This document shows, one piece after another, positions 51,590 to 62,300 of a stretch of 64,000 bases of DNA (position 1 is its first letter; every line of letters begins with the position of its first letter). A model generated the notes under the pieces. It was not told where the DNA came from. It ran no database searches and was given only the letters and a program-made list of their open reading frames with translations. The DNA is from Caldilineaceae bacterium (lineage in GTDB: Bacteria > Chloroflexota > Anaerolineae > Caldilineales > Caldilineaceae), in NCBI GenBank assembly GCA_022842065.1, contig JALHQH010000012.1, positions 62,001 to 126,000 on the forward strand. Direction: 5' to 3'. The translations under genes and the position numbers were made by a program.

Positions 51590-52291
51590 CTATTGTTGAA
51601 GAAAATTGATCACCCATTGGGCCACCAGCCGATTGTCCGCTTCTCCCCTTGCTAATGAGGCGCGCGCTTGGGTAGCGACCGTGTCACCAGCTTTGGCGGC
51701 CAACTGTTCAATCAATTGATGCATAACCGGCGCAGTAAATTCCGGATGGCCCTGAATGCCGAGGACTTGGTCGCCAATGGTGAAGATTGTATTGGGGCAG
51801 AAAGCATCACCCCCCAACGGCTCGGCCTGGGCCGGCAAACGCACCACCTGATCCTGATGGCAGAAATAGAGTTGCCCCTGCGCGACGGCCGGGACCATCC
51901 AGGGGCGTTGCCGGCTGAGGGTAAAGCGGCGCAACCCCATGCCCCAGCCCTTGGCTGACTTTTCGGCGTGACCCCCGAGCGCATGGGCCAGCAGTTGATG
52001 ACCAAAGCAGATCCCCACTAATTTTTGGCCGGCGGCATAACGTTGGCGCAGAAACTCGGCTAATGGTTCAATCCATGGTTCCGGATCATAAACGCCCGCT
52101 GGGCTGCCGGTCACCAGATAGGCGTCACAGGCCGTTTGCTCAGTGGGGAGTTCCCCTGCGGTGACACGAAATTCAACCAGGGTGAACTCATGACCGACTT
52201 GGTCTAAAAATTGTTGAAAGCTGTCAAACTCGCGTAAGCCAAAGGCTATTTCGTCGGCGGGCGTGACGGTGTTAAGAATCCCCAGGCGCAT
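51590..52291 (-). CDS. Class I glutamine amidotransferase-like protein
   Basis: A 233-residue stand-alone amidotransferase domain similar to GMP synthase N-terminal relatives. The nucleophile is C95 in LVGICFGHQLLAHALGG. GIQGHPEFTAPVM supplies the His/Glu pair. YLVTGSPAGVYDPEPWI is also typical. It could release ammonia from glutamine or hydrolyse gamma-glutamyl compounds. It is upstream of the membrane transferase gene on the same strand. Confidence 0.88.
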   Translation of the reverse strand: MRLGILNTVTPADEIAFGLREFDSFQQFLDQVGHEFTLVEFRVTAGELPTEQTACDAYLVTGSPAGVYDPEPWIEPLAEFLRQRYAAGQKLVGICFGHQLLAHALGGHAEKSAKGWGMGLRRFTLSRQRPWMVPAVAQGQLYFCHQDQVVRLPAQAEPLGGDAFCPNTIFTIGDQVLGIQGHPEFTAPVMHQLIEQLAAKAGDTVATQARASLARGEADNRLVAQWVINFLQQ

Positions 52292-52497
52292 AAATCCCCT
52301 CTTTCGTCTACGCTGTCAGGTACCAAATTGATGGGTGGATTGTACCCGAAACGTTGCGCACCGCGTAATTGGCGAGCGCTTATAATGGCGGATGGGGTGA
52401 GCAGGATAGAGAACCCTCACCGGCGACGAGGGAAGGACCGGTGAGGGTGGGGTACACAGTGTAATATATCGGGGGATATAGAGTGGGGGCAAAGCAA

Positions 52498-53148
52498 TTA
52501 GCGCTGCTGGGGGCAGGCCATGTTTGCCAAAATTCTGGCCCGATCAGGGTTGGTGCGATCCTCTCCAGCACTGATCAGGCTTGCCAATTGCGATGCAAAG
52601 CGTTGTACAAAGCTGATCAGTTCGTTTTCTGGGGCATATTGAATAACCTGCTGTGGCAATACACCCAGCAATTTCAGGCCGCTGGCGGTTGTCACAATGT
52701 CGGGGGGGACAAGAAAATAGGCCCCATTCGCCGTGGCCTGTCGAAAAAGCTGATGGAGCCGCGGATCGTTGCCTAGACGACGTAATGCCGTTTGGCTACA
52801 GGGCAAGATAATGACGCCGGCGCGCGCCGCTAGGTTGAGGGCGGCTGTGACGGCGAGATCCGCCTGAATCATAATGCGATTACGCCCGGCAGCTTGTAGC
52901 CCATGAATACCGACCAACTTGACGCAGATCCCTGCTTCTCTAAGCATCGTTGCAAAGATGATGGCGTTGCTCTCGAAAAAATCTTCCCCCCATAAGATAA
53001 ACACATGATCGACTGTGCTGTTGCTTGGCGTCAATGCCGGTGCTGTGGGCGAAGGAGACCTGCGGGAAGATGACCTGGGCAAGGTCGCGTTAGCTGGGCT
53101 TGACGTTAGCGCTCTCGGCGCTTCTGGCGTTATCGTTGATGAGATCAT
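52498..53148 (-). CDS. DJ-1/PfpI-like superfamily protein
   Basis: A 216-residue protein. After a Pro/Ser-rich N-terminus of about 45 residues, VDHVFILWGEDFFESNAIIFATMLREAGICVKLVGIHG matches the start of DJ-1/PfpI domains. ARAGVIILPCSQTALRRLGNDPRLHQLFRQATANGAYFLVPPDIV continues the fold. The cysteine in LPCSQ is not at the usual nucleophilic elbow, so catalysis is doubtful. The ATG at 53148 has AGGAAAAG before it; a TTG at 53202 would lengthen it. It is divergent from the NB-ARC gene. Confidence 0.68.
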   Translation of the reverse strand: MISSTITPEAPRALTSSPANATLPRSSSRRSPSPTAPALTPSNSTVDHVFILWGEDFFESNAIIFATMLREAGICVKLVGIHGLQAAGRNRIMIQADLAVTAALNLAARAGVIILPCSQTALRRLGNDPRLHQLFRQATANGAYFLVPPDIVTTASGLKLLGVLPQQVIQYAPENELISFVQRFASQLASLISAGEDRTNPDRARILANMACPQQR

Positions 53149-53440
53149 GGTCTTTTCCTGTTTCTGCGGCTTTCCGCTTACGACAACACTCTCTGTGTCC
53201 AATCTAGATTATCTTACCCGAAATTTGCTCCCATAAACTACTGAATTGCTCTTGTCTTTCTACAATTAGGGGGCTAACCAGGTAGCCCTGTTTACTCGCA
53301 CCCCTGCCGCCAAACTATTGAATATCTACTGAACCGCTCCAAAACGGTTGAATGTGATACGGCACTGTGTTACTATTTGCAAACGTTATATAGTAGTAAA
53401 TCTGCCCTGGCCATTATGGACTGAACTGGGAGACAAGTAT

Positions 53441-54853
53441 ATGGGTGACAGTTCACGCGATCCGTTTATCGTATTGACGGCGGCTGTACGCACCGCTTTA
53501 CGTCAATGGCACCAGTGTGATCAAGCCGAAACCGCTTTTCGGCATCTTTATCTATACCGTAAACTTTGCTGTGATCGGAAGCTGAGCGGTCGGCTGGCTA
53601 TTAATGCGTTGTTATTAACCGGACTCGAACAATTACAGGCCCAAGATGAGCGCGCCGCGCAACTTATTCGTACGCGCTTTCTCGATTGTCGGTCGGTTAC
53701 GCAGGCTGCACATCAACGTAATGTCGCAGAGAGCACAATTTTTGCTTTGCAACGCCGGGCTACCGAACAGTTGAGTGAGATACTGCTACGCGAGGATGCA
53801 GCTTGTTATGCTGACCAACAAACACGCATGTTGCAACGGCTTGAATTGCTTAATCATGAGTATTTAGTTGGGGTCGAATCATCATTGACCGCGCTGTTGC
53901 CCCTTTTTCAACCTGATGGGTCGCCCTGGTTAATTGTGTTGGAAGGACGAGCGGGGATTGGCAAGACGACCTTCGCCAATCTGCTGTTGCGTCGCCTGAT
54001 TGACTTACAGCGTGTCGATGAGATTGGGTGGGTGCGGGCGCGTCCGCAACATTTTAGCCCGCGTGGGGAATGGCGTGAAATCACTACGCCCGCGTTGACG
54101 GCTGAACAGTTAATTGAAGCCTTATGTAAACAATTCTTGCCGGAAGTGGTGGATCACCCACCGCCGCAACGTCTTCCGATCCTCCAGCGCCATCTGCGCG
54201 AGATGCACCACGTAATTGTGATCGACAATTTGGAAACAAGCGCTGATGTGGAGGCCTTATTACCAACGCTGCAACAGCTTGCCAATCCTACCCGTTTTGT
54301 GCTCACTACCTGTGATCGCCTTGGCCTGGAGCCGTCGCTCTATCATTTCAAGTTACCGGCGCTGGACGCAAGTGATGCTCTTTTGTTGATCCGACAGGCG
54401 GCAAATTTGTGTAGCCTGCCCGTGTTGGCTGCTGCGCCAGATGTAGAGTTGCTCCCGATCTATGAAACGGTAGGGGGGAACCCACTGGCGTTGCGGCTGG
54501 TGGTAGGGCAGACTCATCTCTATCTACTTGGTGCCCTTCTTGCCTATCTACGCGCGGCGTGCAATGAGACAATTGATAAACTTTATACTGATATTTACTG
54601 GCGTGCCTGGCAGCAACTAGATGAGGTACAGCGGCGGGTGTTATTGGCCATGCCTTTTGCCCACCCTGAAGGCGATGAGCTTGATTATCTGGCCGAGATT
54701 GTGGATCTCCCGCTGGAAGAAATGCGACGGACACTCAATCGCCTGGTAATCCTTAACTTGGTCAATGCACATGGGGGGCTTACCGCACGCCGTTATGGCA
54801 TTCACGGTTTGACACGCACGTTTCTGGTCAAACAAATTGGCCAGTGGCTGTAG
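53441..54853 (+). CDS. NB-ARC (STAND-type) ATPase with N-terminal HTH
   Basis: A 470-residue signalling ATPase. Residues 1-130 hold a sigma-region-4-like helix-turn-helix (RTRFLDCRSVTQAAHQRNVAESTIFALQRRATEQL). Residues 165-400 are an NB-ARC domain: P-loop GRAGIGKTTF (K175), Walker B-like HVIVIDNLETSADVEALL, FVLTTCDRL (sensor) and GGNPLALRLVVG. A winged-helix-like end follows (LAMPFAHPEGDELDYLAEIVDLPLEEM). The sensor repeats normally fused to such proteins are missing here but occur in the next gene. The ATG at 53441 follows GGGAGA. Confidence 0.85.
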   Translation: MGDSSRDPFIVLTAAVRTALRQWHQCDQAETAFRHLYLYRKLCCDRKLSGRLAINALLLTGLEQLQAQDERAAQLIRTRFLDCRSVTQAAHQRNVAESTIFALQRRATEQLSEILLREDAACYADQQTRMLQRLELLNHEYLVGVESSLTALLPLFQPDGSPWLIVLEGRAGIGKTTFANLLLRRLIDLQRVDEIGWVRARPQHFSPRGEWREITTPALTAEQLIEALCKQFLPEVVDHPPPQRLPILQRHLREMHHVIVIDNLETSADVEALLPTLQQLANPTRFVLTTCDRLGLEPSLYHFKLPALDASDALLLIRQAANLCSLPVLAAAPDVELLPIYETVGGNPLALRLVVGQTHLYLLGALLAYLRAACNETIDKLYTDIYWRAWQQLDEVQRRVLLAMPFAHPEGDELDYLAEIVDLPLEEMRRTLNRLVILNLVNAHGGLTARRYGIHGLTRTFLVKQIGQWL

Positions 54854-54907
54854 TTGATGGCAACGTTGCTTACTGCCCCTGAATCGTTACGAAAAAGCGG
54901 AAAAACG

Positions 54908-54990
54908 GAGTATATCGCACTTGGCGTGAGAAAAGCGGTGCGGGGGTCAAACATTCCGGGATTGTGATCAACGCGAAGTGGGATATACTC
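54908..54990. repeat. 19-bp imperfect inverted repeat
   Basis: GAGTATATCGCACTTGGCG against CGCGAAGTGGGATATACTC. It lies between the NB-ARC and TPR-LuxR genes and is flanked by direct GAAAAACGG copies. No gene lies in 54854-55137. Confidence 0.6.
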
Positions 54991-55137
54991 GAAAAACGGT
55001 TGTTGGCGTTAGATTTAGGAAAACCTTAGAGATATTGGAGAGTTCAACAATAGTTTCTGTATGCTATGGTAATCGTATAGAAGATAGCTGCTGTCCGTAG
55101 GCCTTTTGTCGGCACCATACATATAGCGATTGTTGTT

Positions 55138-56952
55138 ATGTCTAACCCGCAACCGTATCACTGGCTGTTAAATCAATTTGAACATTTACTTGCTCATCAA
55201 AGTTATGAGCATGCCTGTGCCTTAGTCGCGCACCATCTAAAATCGTTCTGTCATCAGCTCAAGGCAGAACAGGCGCAAGCTTTGCTGCTACAATTTCCCT
55301 GCTTTCCTGCAACTGACAATGCCCATCTGTTGTACATTGAAGGCATCTTACACTTATGTGCCGACGCTTATACCACCGCTAGTACGCGGCTGGCATTAGC
55401 CCATAAATTAGCGATTAAGGCCGCCGATTACACGGGCATAATGAAAGCCGCCCTGGCCCTTGCCCAGGTCGCATTGACCACGCATGATCTGGATACAGCT
55501 TATCGGCACCTGGAAAAGAGCCGACCGCTCTTCCAGCACAGCCTTATCAAGGACCTCACCATTGGTGGTAATTTTTGCTTGCACATGGCGCAAGTGTTAT
55601 TGGCGCGACATCATTTTGGCAATAGCTATGATTATGGCCAACAGGCACTGACCATCTATGCCCAAGCCCACAAGTGGTATGGACAGTTAGAGGCGCGCTT
55701 ACATTTGGCCTTACTGGCTGTGCGTTTGGGGCGCTATGCGGAAGCACAGGAACGGCTGCAGCCCGTGTACCAGGCCCTGCTGCATCATCCAACCCTACAA
55801 GCCGAACTACTTTACATCGAAGCGCTCCTTTGGGGGCATCAACGTCAATTGGCGCAGGCGCTACATTTAGCCCAGCGCTACCATGGCGTGCAGGCACGCG
55901 GCTTTGGCCGCGAGGCGCACCTCACCGCGTGTCTGCTCTTGGGTAATTTTCATCGTGAAATGGAGGAATTTGTGACTGCAACTCGATGGTACAGCGAAGC
56001 CTTCCGGCTTTTACAGACGGATACACATGATAAAAAGCGTCAGGCGTTTCAGCAACAGGTGGATCTCGAACATACCTGGTTACAGATCGTCGAAGGGCAC
56101 TTGGCCGAAGCAAGGCAGCAAATCTATGCCCATGCCGGGGATCTACAGTTAGAACCAGCGATGAATTTTCAGACCCAACTCGCCATTATTCATTTGTTGG
56201 AGGGCGATCTGACGGGGGCAGAACCTTTATTACAAGAATCCCTTACCTTTTATCGCCATAGCGGGGATCAATTGGCCTGTTGTGCTCTGCATACCTATCT
56301 GGCGTACATTGCCCTCCAACGGCAAAGCCCCCCCGCGATCTTTTACCATTTAGAACAAAGCTTTGGCTGGATGACGCGCCACGAAATTGAAAGTTTCCCC
56401 CAATGGTGGCACCCGGATTTGCTTGCCGCACTCTGTAGCCAAACGTTGGCAGCGGATTTCTACAGCGAAATCAGCGAACAGATCCTGGTGAACTATCTGG
56501 GTAATCATGGGGTCAATGCCTTGACCCGTTTTTTGCAAAACGATGATATCGAAGCCCGGCGGCGTGTCTATCGCCTCTTGCGGATTATCTCCGGCACCAC
56601 CGTTAACCTGTTAGCGCATTTACCCGAAGTGCCTGGCAAAATGGTGCTCATGAAGCTCCTGCGTGATGGGCGTTTGCGTGCTGATCATTATGCGCTGCTG
56701 GAACAAGAACTAATGACCGCCAGCTATCGCCGTTTACCCAATGTGACAATCCTGGCTGTCTTTGCCCTTTATGTCAACGGCGTCAACCGCACTGACATTG
56801 CTGCCCAGTTGGAATGCTCGGTGGAGAACGTGCGCAACTACATCACCCAGATCTATCATCATTTTGGGGTGGCCACCAATGATTTTCCCACACGCAAGGC
56901 CCGCTGGCAGCGCTTGGTGGAGATTGCACGGGAGCGAGGTTTTATTGAATAA
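55138..56952 (+). CDS. TPR-repeat protein with C-terminal LuxR-type HTH
   Basis: A 604-residue protein. Residues 1-450 are TPR-like helical pairs (for example LYIEGILHLCADAYTTASTRLALAHKLA and LEARLHLALLAVRLGRYAEAQERLQPVYQAL). The C-terminal 65 residues (VTILAVFALYVNGVNRTDIAAQLECSVENVRNYITQIYHHFGV) form a LuxR-type DNA-binding helix-turn-helix. The layout equals the C-terminal two thirds of a MalT-type regulator, and the missing ATPase is encoded by the preceding gene. The two products may act together. Confidence 0.82.
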   Translation: MSNPQPYHWLLNQFEHLLAHQSYEHACALVAHHLKSFCHQLKAEQAQALLLQFPCFPATDNAHLLYIEGILHLCADAYTTASTRLALAHKLAIKAADYTGIMKAALALAQVALTTHDLDTAYRHLEKSRPLFQHSLIKDLTIGGNFCLHMAQVLLARHHFGNSYDYGQQALTIYAQAHKWYGQLEARLHLALLAVRLGRYAEAQERLQPVYQALLHHPTLQAELLYIEALLWGHQRQLAQALHLAQRYHGVQARGFGREAHLTACLLLGNFHREMEEFVTATRWYSEAFRLLQTDTHDKKRQAFQQQVDLEHTWLQIVEGHLAEARQQIYAHAGDLQLEPAMNFQTQLAIIHLLEGDLTGAEPLLQESLTFYRHSGDQLACCALHTYLAYIALQRQSPPAIFYHLEQSFGWMTRHEIESFPQWWHPDLLAALCSQTLAADFYSEISEQILVNYLGNHGVNALTRFLQNDDIEARRRVYRLLRIISGTTVNLLAHLPEVPGKMVLMKLLRDGRLRADHYALLEQELMTASYRRLPNVTILAVFALYVNGVNRTDIAAQLECSVENVRNYITQIYHHFGVATNDFPTRKARWQRLVEIARERGFIE

Positions 56953-57043
56953 CTGTCAACCGCACTTACGGTCGACAGCGTAATTTTTACACGTTTTCCC
57001 TATCACGAACAGTGGATTGTGTTTGTTCTGTCAGGCTTCTTAC

Positions 57044-57118
57044 TTTAATAGGACTTACGTATGACGCTCTGGCTTCGGCAAACTCAGCCGCCGAGAGCCA
57101 TACGTAAGTCCTATTAAA
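57044..57118. repeat. 75-bp MITE-like element with 20-bp terminal inverted repeats
   Basis: TTTAATAGGACTTACGTATG and its exact complement at the two ends. The GGACTTACG core resembles termini of small cyanobacterial and Chloroflexota transposons. It sits between convergent genes and may also terminate transcription. Confidence 0.65.
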
Positions 57119-57132
57119 AGGGCACAACTCGA

Positions 57133-57990
57133 CTAAAGATAAGCAGCCACGACCGCTTTTTCCAACTGTAGCCCGGCCCATTCATCATCATCGGGACCAT
57201 CATAGATCAAAGAATAGGGGCCACTAAAGCTGCTCTGTTGGCAGAGGGCCAGACATTGTTCGTAGTCGGCGCGATCCATGCTGCCCGGCCCAGCAAAGTG
57301 AGCCTTGGCATGGGCCGACTCGGCACGCGGCAAAATCAGCGCCAGATCGGCATATTTGGTCGGTCCACTCCAGTTGCCAAAATCGGCCAGCAGACCAACC
57401 TCATCAAGGCCCGTCAGCACGGTAAGTACTGCTTCCGGCGTAGAGAGCAGATTTTGCCAATTTTCGGTCATCAGCCGCACATTGCGCGCCGCTGCGTAGA
57501 CCGCTAGTTGGGCAAGCGCCGTGCGGCTGGTGGCCAGGGTTTGCGCGGTGGGTGCGGCTTTGCCGCCGCTAACGCGAGCCCGCGTTGCCCCCAAAGTCGC
57601 CGCGACATCAATCCACTCCTGGATCCAAGCTTGATCACGCGCCGCGTGTTGTGGATGGGTCAGATCGCCGCCATCGATCAGCAGTTGCCAGAGCGTCACC
57701 CCGGCGTCATCCAGGGCCGTGCGCAGTTGGGCGAGATAGGCCACATCCCGGCTGGGCAGATGAAAGTGACAGATCTCTATTTTGTTAATCCCAAAGGCGG
57801 CAAGTTTTGCCGGCAGGGCCAGCAAGGATAGCGCTTCTGGCCCAACTTGCCAGGGCGCGTGTTGATCCGGCCCGGTAATGGGCGGGCGACCCAGGGTGCG
57901 ATGCAGGCTCCAGGTGGAGACGGCAAAGCGGTGGGCGTGATTGGTTGCTGTGGTGGTAAGGGGGGTGGCACTGTCGGTTGCACTGGCCAT
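57133..57990 (-). CDS. Sugar phosphate isomerase/epimerase
   Basis: A 285-residue TIM-barrel protein of the xylose-isomerase-like family. Visible are HRFAVSTWSLHRTLG, LAAFGINKIEICHFHLPSRD, LWQLLIDGGDLTHP, GATRARVSGGKAAP, VRLMTENWQNLLSTPEAVL, VGLLADFGNWSG and AHAKAHFAGPGSMDRADYEQCL, carrying the metal-binding Glu, Asp and His positions. The start at 57990 follows AAGGAGAAA. It is distinct from the isomerase at 44241 and stands alone. Confidence 0.82.
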   Translation of the reverse strand: MASATDSATPLTTTATNHAHRFAVSTWSLHRTLGRPPITGPDQHAPWQVGPEALSLLALPAKLAAFGINKIEICHFHLPSRDVAYLAQLRTALDDAGVTLWQLLIDGGDLTHPQHAARDQAWIQEWIDVAATLGATRARVSGGKAAPTAQTLATSRTALAQLAVYAAARNVRLMTENWQNLLSTPEAVLTVLTGLDEVGLLADFGNWSGPTKYADLALILPRAESAHAKAHFAGPGSMDRADYEQCLALCQQSSFSGPYSLIYDGPDDDEWAGLQLEKAVVAAYL

Positions 57991-58161
57991 GAGTTTCTCC
58001 TTTGATCTATCTGCTGTGGCTAGCTTAAAAATGTGCGTCATGGGCCGAATTATCACATTAGTTCTATCCAAGGTAAAATTCCGGCTGATGTGCCCGCGCC
58101 CAATCTGGCCTGCTATACTGAAGTCAAGTTGAGAACCGGAGTTTTGCTGGCTAACGGGAGC

Positions 58162-58227
58162 GCGTGCGTCGCACTGACCGCCAACTGTTTCCAGTCCGCT
58201 AGATTTTTTGGTCAGTGCGACGCACGC
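58162..58227. repeat. Palindromic repeat, 18-bp arms (GTGCGTCGCACTG family)
   Basis: GCGTGCGTCGCACTGACC and its exact complement, 30-base loop. The flanks TTGAGAAC and TTTCATTCTGATTTGAGTAT match those of 12146-12356. Confidence 0.8.
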
Positions 58228-58307
58228 TGACCGAAACTAGGGGTTTCATTCTGATTTGAGTATAGCTGGCGTGATGATGGCACCGTTCGTCTGTTGGAAC
58301 AAGATTG

Positions 58308-59072
58308 ATGACTGCAACTGCCGCTGTAACCTATATCGGCCATGCCACGCTTTTGCTGGAAATCGACGGCGTGCGCCTGCTCACTGATCCGATTCTTGCC
58401 CCCCATGTCAATGGTTTTTTGCGCCGCCATCACCTGTTGCCGGCCGTCACCGTGGCAGCGGTTGACGCGATTCTCATCTCTCATCTGCACTATGATCATC
58501 TGCATCTGCCCTCGCTACAACAGTTGGGGCGGAAGACGTTACTGATTGTGCCGGTGGGTTCGGCGGCCATGTTGCGCCGGCGCGGTTTTCCTCATGTGAT
58601 CGAGTTGGCGGTGGGGGCACAGACCTGGGTGAAGGGTCTTGCTATTCAAGCAACGGCGGCCGTTCATGCCGGGCGGCGGCCGCCCTTTGGTCCGACGGCT
58701 GCTTGTCTGGGCTTCTTGGTTAACGGTAGCCAACGCATCTATTTTGCCGGCGACACTGATCTGTTCGCCGCGATGGCCGACTTGCATGAGGGGCTCGATC
58801 TAGCCCTGTTGCCGGTTTGGGGCTGGGGACCAACCCTGGGCGCTGGCCATATGGATCCTTGGCGTGCGGCCAAAGCCCTGACGCTCTTGCGCCCGCGCAT
58901 GGCGATGCCGATTCACTGGGGTACGCTCCATCCGCTGGGTCTGGGCTGGGGGCAGCCTCACTTTCTAACCAAACCGCCCCAGCAATTTGCCGCTTATGCC
59001 CGTGCCCTTGCGCCCACGGTGAAGGTACAAATTGTGCCTCCTGGGCAGACATTGGCGCTAACCTGCGGTTGA
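58308..59072 (+). CDS. UlaG-like metallo-beta-lactamase fold hydrolase
   Basis: A 254-residue MBL-fold hydrolase. Metal ligands: YIGHATLLLEIDGVRLLTDP, ISHLHYDHLHLPSL (HxHxDH), AVHAGRRPPFG, YFAGDTDLF and MPIHWGTLHP. This matches the UlaG/RomA subgroup, whose members act on lactones or phospholipid-like substrates. The ATG at 58308 is preferred over the TTG three bases earlier. Confidence 0.88.
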   Translation: MTATAAVTYIGHATLLLEIDGVRLLTDPILAPHVNGFLRRHHLLPAVTVAAVDAILISHLHYDHLHLPSLQQLGRKTLLIVPVGSAAMLRRRGFPHVIELAVGAQTWVKGLAIQATAAVHAGRRPPFGPTAACLGFLVNGSQRIYFAGDTDLFAAMADLHEGLDLALLPVWGWGPTLGAGHMDPWRAAKALTLLRPRMAMPIHWGTLHPLGLGWGQPHFLTKPPQQFAAYARALAPTVKVQIVPPGQTLALTCG

Positions 59073-59235
59073 AATGAGCACTGGCGGTTTAACCTGTGTG
59101 AAAACTGCCGGTTCTCATTTCGCTGCTATGAATGGGGATTGCGTTTTCAGGCATTGGTTGCTACAATAGGTCCGCACACCTCAAGCAGGCCTCACGCATG
59201 ATTCCTGTTATACTACTGGCTGTCATCATTTAACA

Positions 59236-59253
59236 TTTTCTACACGAGTAAAA
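59236..59253. repeat. Decayed copy of the CTACACGAGT-loop palindrome
   Basis: TTTTCTACACGAGTAAAA is identical to 28745-28762, with imperfect arms (CATTTAACA and GGTTAAATAATG) on either side. Confidence 0.6.
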
Positions 59254-59387
59254 AGGTTAAATAATGGCCGCACCAAGTCGACAGCGGCAGTCAGCAACAG
59301 CGCAATCGTGCGATGGAACTTAATTTATCCACCGTTAGACCGCTGCCGCGCTTGCGGTCGGTCCCTAAAAACAAAAGTGAGGAAGCC

Positions 59388-62300
59388 ATGTCTCTGCGCT
59401 CGCCGTACACGACGACGCACCACGCTCACCCATTGCTGCCACGCTGCTCCCAACGCTCCGGATCGTCATTGCTCTGGCTTAGTACGCTGCTCCTCTTGCT
59501 GCTTAGCGCCTGTCAACCTGCCACCGTACGCCCTACCGCCGGTAATGTTGTGGCGCCTGCGCCACGCACCCCTTTTGCGGCCGGCACGGTGCTGACCTAT
59601 GAATCTGCCCATACATTGCGGACAGAGGGCGTCATCTGGCAGGCCGCCACGGCGAACCTGCCGACCGATCATGCTGGGGCAGGGGAGTCGCCTGCGGCGA
59701 GTGGGTATGCGCGCGAGCAGGAGGACTATGTGCCATCGGCTGCGCTATTTGCCCAACCCGCGGTCACGGAGTTGGAAGGCCTTGGCGATGGACCAAGCCG
59801 CCGGTTAAGCTTTTTTGCTGCGCAGCGGGCCTACCCGCTGGAGACCTTACCCAGTGGCGGCTATGCGCGCGCGGTACAACAGACATTGGCGATGTTACCC
59901 TTGCAAGCGGCTGCTGGCCTGCCGCTGTGGCAAAATATCGGTCCTGCCCCGATGCAGAATTCACGCATGGGTCAACAGCCGATTGATGTCAGTGGCCGTG
60001 TGCGCGCGGTGGTGATCGATCCACGTAACAGCAATGTGATCTATCTTGGTGCTGCAATGGGTGGCGTCTGGAAGAGTACCAATGGGGGTGACAGTTGGGT
60101 GGCACTGACTGATAAAGAGCCCTCATTGGCAATTGGCTCCCTTGCTCTCGATCCGCAAAATCCGGATATTATTTATGCCGGTACCGGTGAACCGACCCTG
60201 GGGTTGGACAATTATTATGGGGCCGGGATTCTCAAATCAACGGATGGGGGACAAAGTTGGCGCTTGCTAGGTGAAAATGTGTTCGGTGGCGCTGGTGTCT
60301 CTAAAATTGTGATCGATCCAACGAATTCCAATGTGCTCTATGCGGCCTTGGCGCGCACTGGTGTGGCGGGGGCAACTTCACCGCCACGCGGCGTTTTCAA
60401 GTCGACCGATGGTGGCCAGTCGTGGCAGGCGCTCATCTCTTGTAGCGATTGTGATGGCGTCAGTGATCTGCTGCTCAATGCCCAGACGCCGACGACTTTA
60501 TATGCTGGATTTTACGACTTTGGCATTGTCCGCAGTACAGATGGCGGCCAAAACTGGCAATTGCTGGGCAATGGCTTGCCGGATCCCCAACAATTTTTTG
60601 TGCAGCGCACGCTGCTGAGCATGAGCAACTCGAACCCGAACATTATCTTTGCCAGTCTACATGTGGTTGTCACCGATCAGTACGATGGTGCGGTCCTCTT
60701 CAAAACTACGGATGGGGGCCAAAGCTGGACGCAGATCCCCACCGATAACTTTAACTTTTGTGGCAGCCAGTGCTGGTATTCGCACACCCTCGCCGTGCAT
60801 CCCACCAATCCCAATACAGTGCTGCTCGGTGGCATGGCTGATTATATCGGCGAGACGCCGGCCGATTTTCGCATTCAGCGGGTCGTCGTGCGCACGGATA
60901 ACAATGGCCAGAATTGGACCGATCTGACCCCCAATACCGCGCCCAATAAAACATTACATCCCGATATGCACGCGATTACCTTTGATCCCAATGATCCACA
61001 GACGATTTGGGTGGGGAACGATGGCGGGGTCTTTCGCTCGACCGACGGCGGCGCAACTTGGACAAGCCGCAATACCAACCTGGCCACGCTCCAATTTACC
61101 GGCTTTGCGGTTGATGGCCGGAATGAGCAGATCATCCAAGGGGGGATGCAGGACAATAACAAGGCTTTTACGACCGATGGTGGCACCAACCGCGCCTGGA
61201 TCGCCACCGATGCCGGTGATGGCGGCTTTGCCCTGATCGATCCCTTTGCTGCCAATATTTGGTATGGCACGCGCTTTGGCAAATCATTTCAACGGAATGA
61301 CGCCGGGCCCAATACGCTTGGCCATTGGCCCGCCAAAGTCAATGGGATCAACCAGCAGGATGGGGCACTCTTCTACATGCCAATTGCCGCTGATCCTTCG
61401 ACTGCCGGTGTCTTTTATCTGGGCACCTATCGCCTCTATCGCACGACAGATCGGGGGGAAAGCTGGACCCCGATCAGCGCGGCGCTGGGTGGGGCACGCG
61501 GCTTTCTCTCTGCCATTACCGTCGCCCCCGCCGATCCGAAAACGATCTATGCCGGCACTGCCGACGGTAATATTCAGATCTCCCGCGATCGGGGCGGCAG
61601 TTGGACCAATACAACCAAGGCCCCCCTACCTGGCCGCTTCGTCTCGCGCATTGCTGTGCATCCCACACAGGCGACGACTGCCTATGTGGTCTACAATGGC
61701 TTCAACACGCATACGCCCAATGCTCCTGGCCATATCTTTAAAACGGGGGATGGTGGCACGACTTGGCAAGACATCAGCACGAATCTGCCCGATGTGCCGC
61801 TGTTGTCGATTGTGTTGGATCGGCAACAGCCCAGCACAATCTACGTTGGGTCAGATACTGGCGTCTTTCAGAGCACAGATGAGGGGCGCAGTTGGATCCC
61901 CTTTAACAATGGTCTGCCCAATGTGGCGGTGGTGGAGCTGGCGATGAACAGTTCGGGCAGCACGCTCTTTGCGGCCACGCATGGGCGCAGTGTCTTCAAA
62001 GTGCTGATTGACAGCGCGGCCACTGGCCCTGTGCGCAATTTTTATCTGCCGCTGATCAATCGCAATGCTGCTCCACCGACGGCGGGTCCCACCCCGACCG
62101 CGCTGCCAACTGTGCCGCCGACTGCCACACCTACCCCCGTTGCGACCAACACACCGACCGCCACCCCGACGCCGGTAACCCCCCAAGGTACACAATTCCC
62201 CACGCTGACCCCCTCTGCGACCGCACCGGTACAAGAGACCCCCACCGTAACCAACACCCCCGGTGATGGGCCGACGCCCATTGCCACCGCGACGCCTGCT

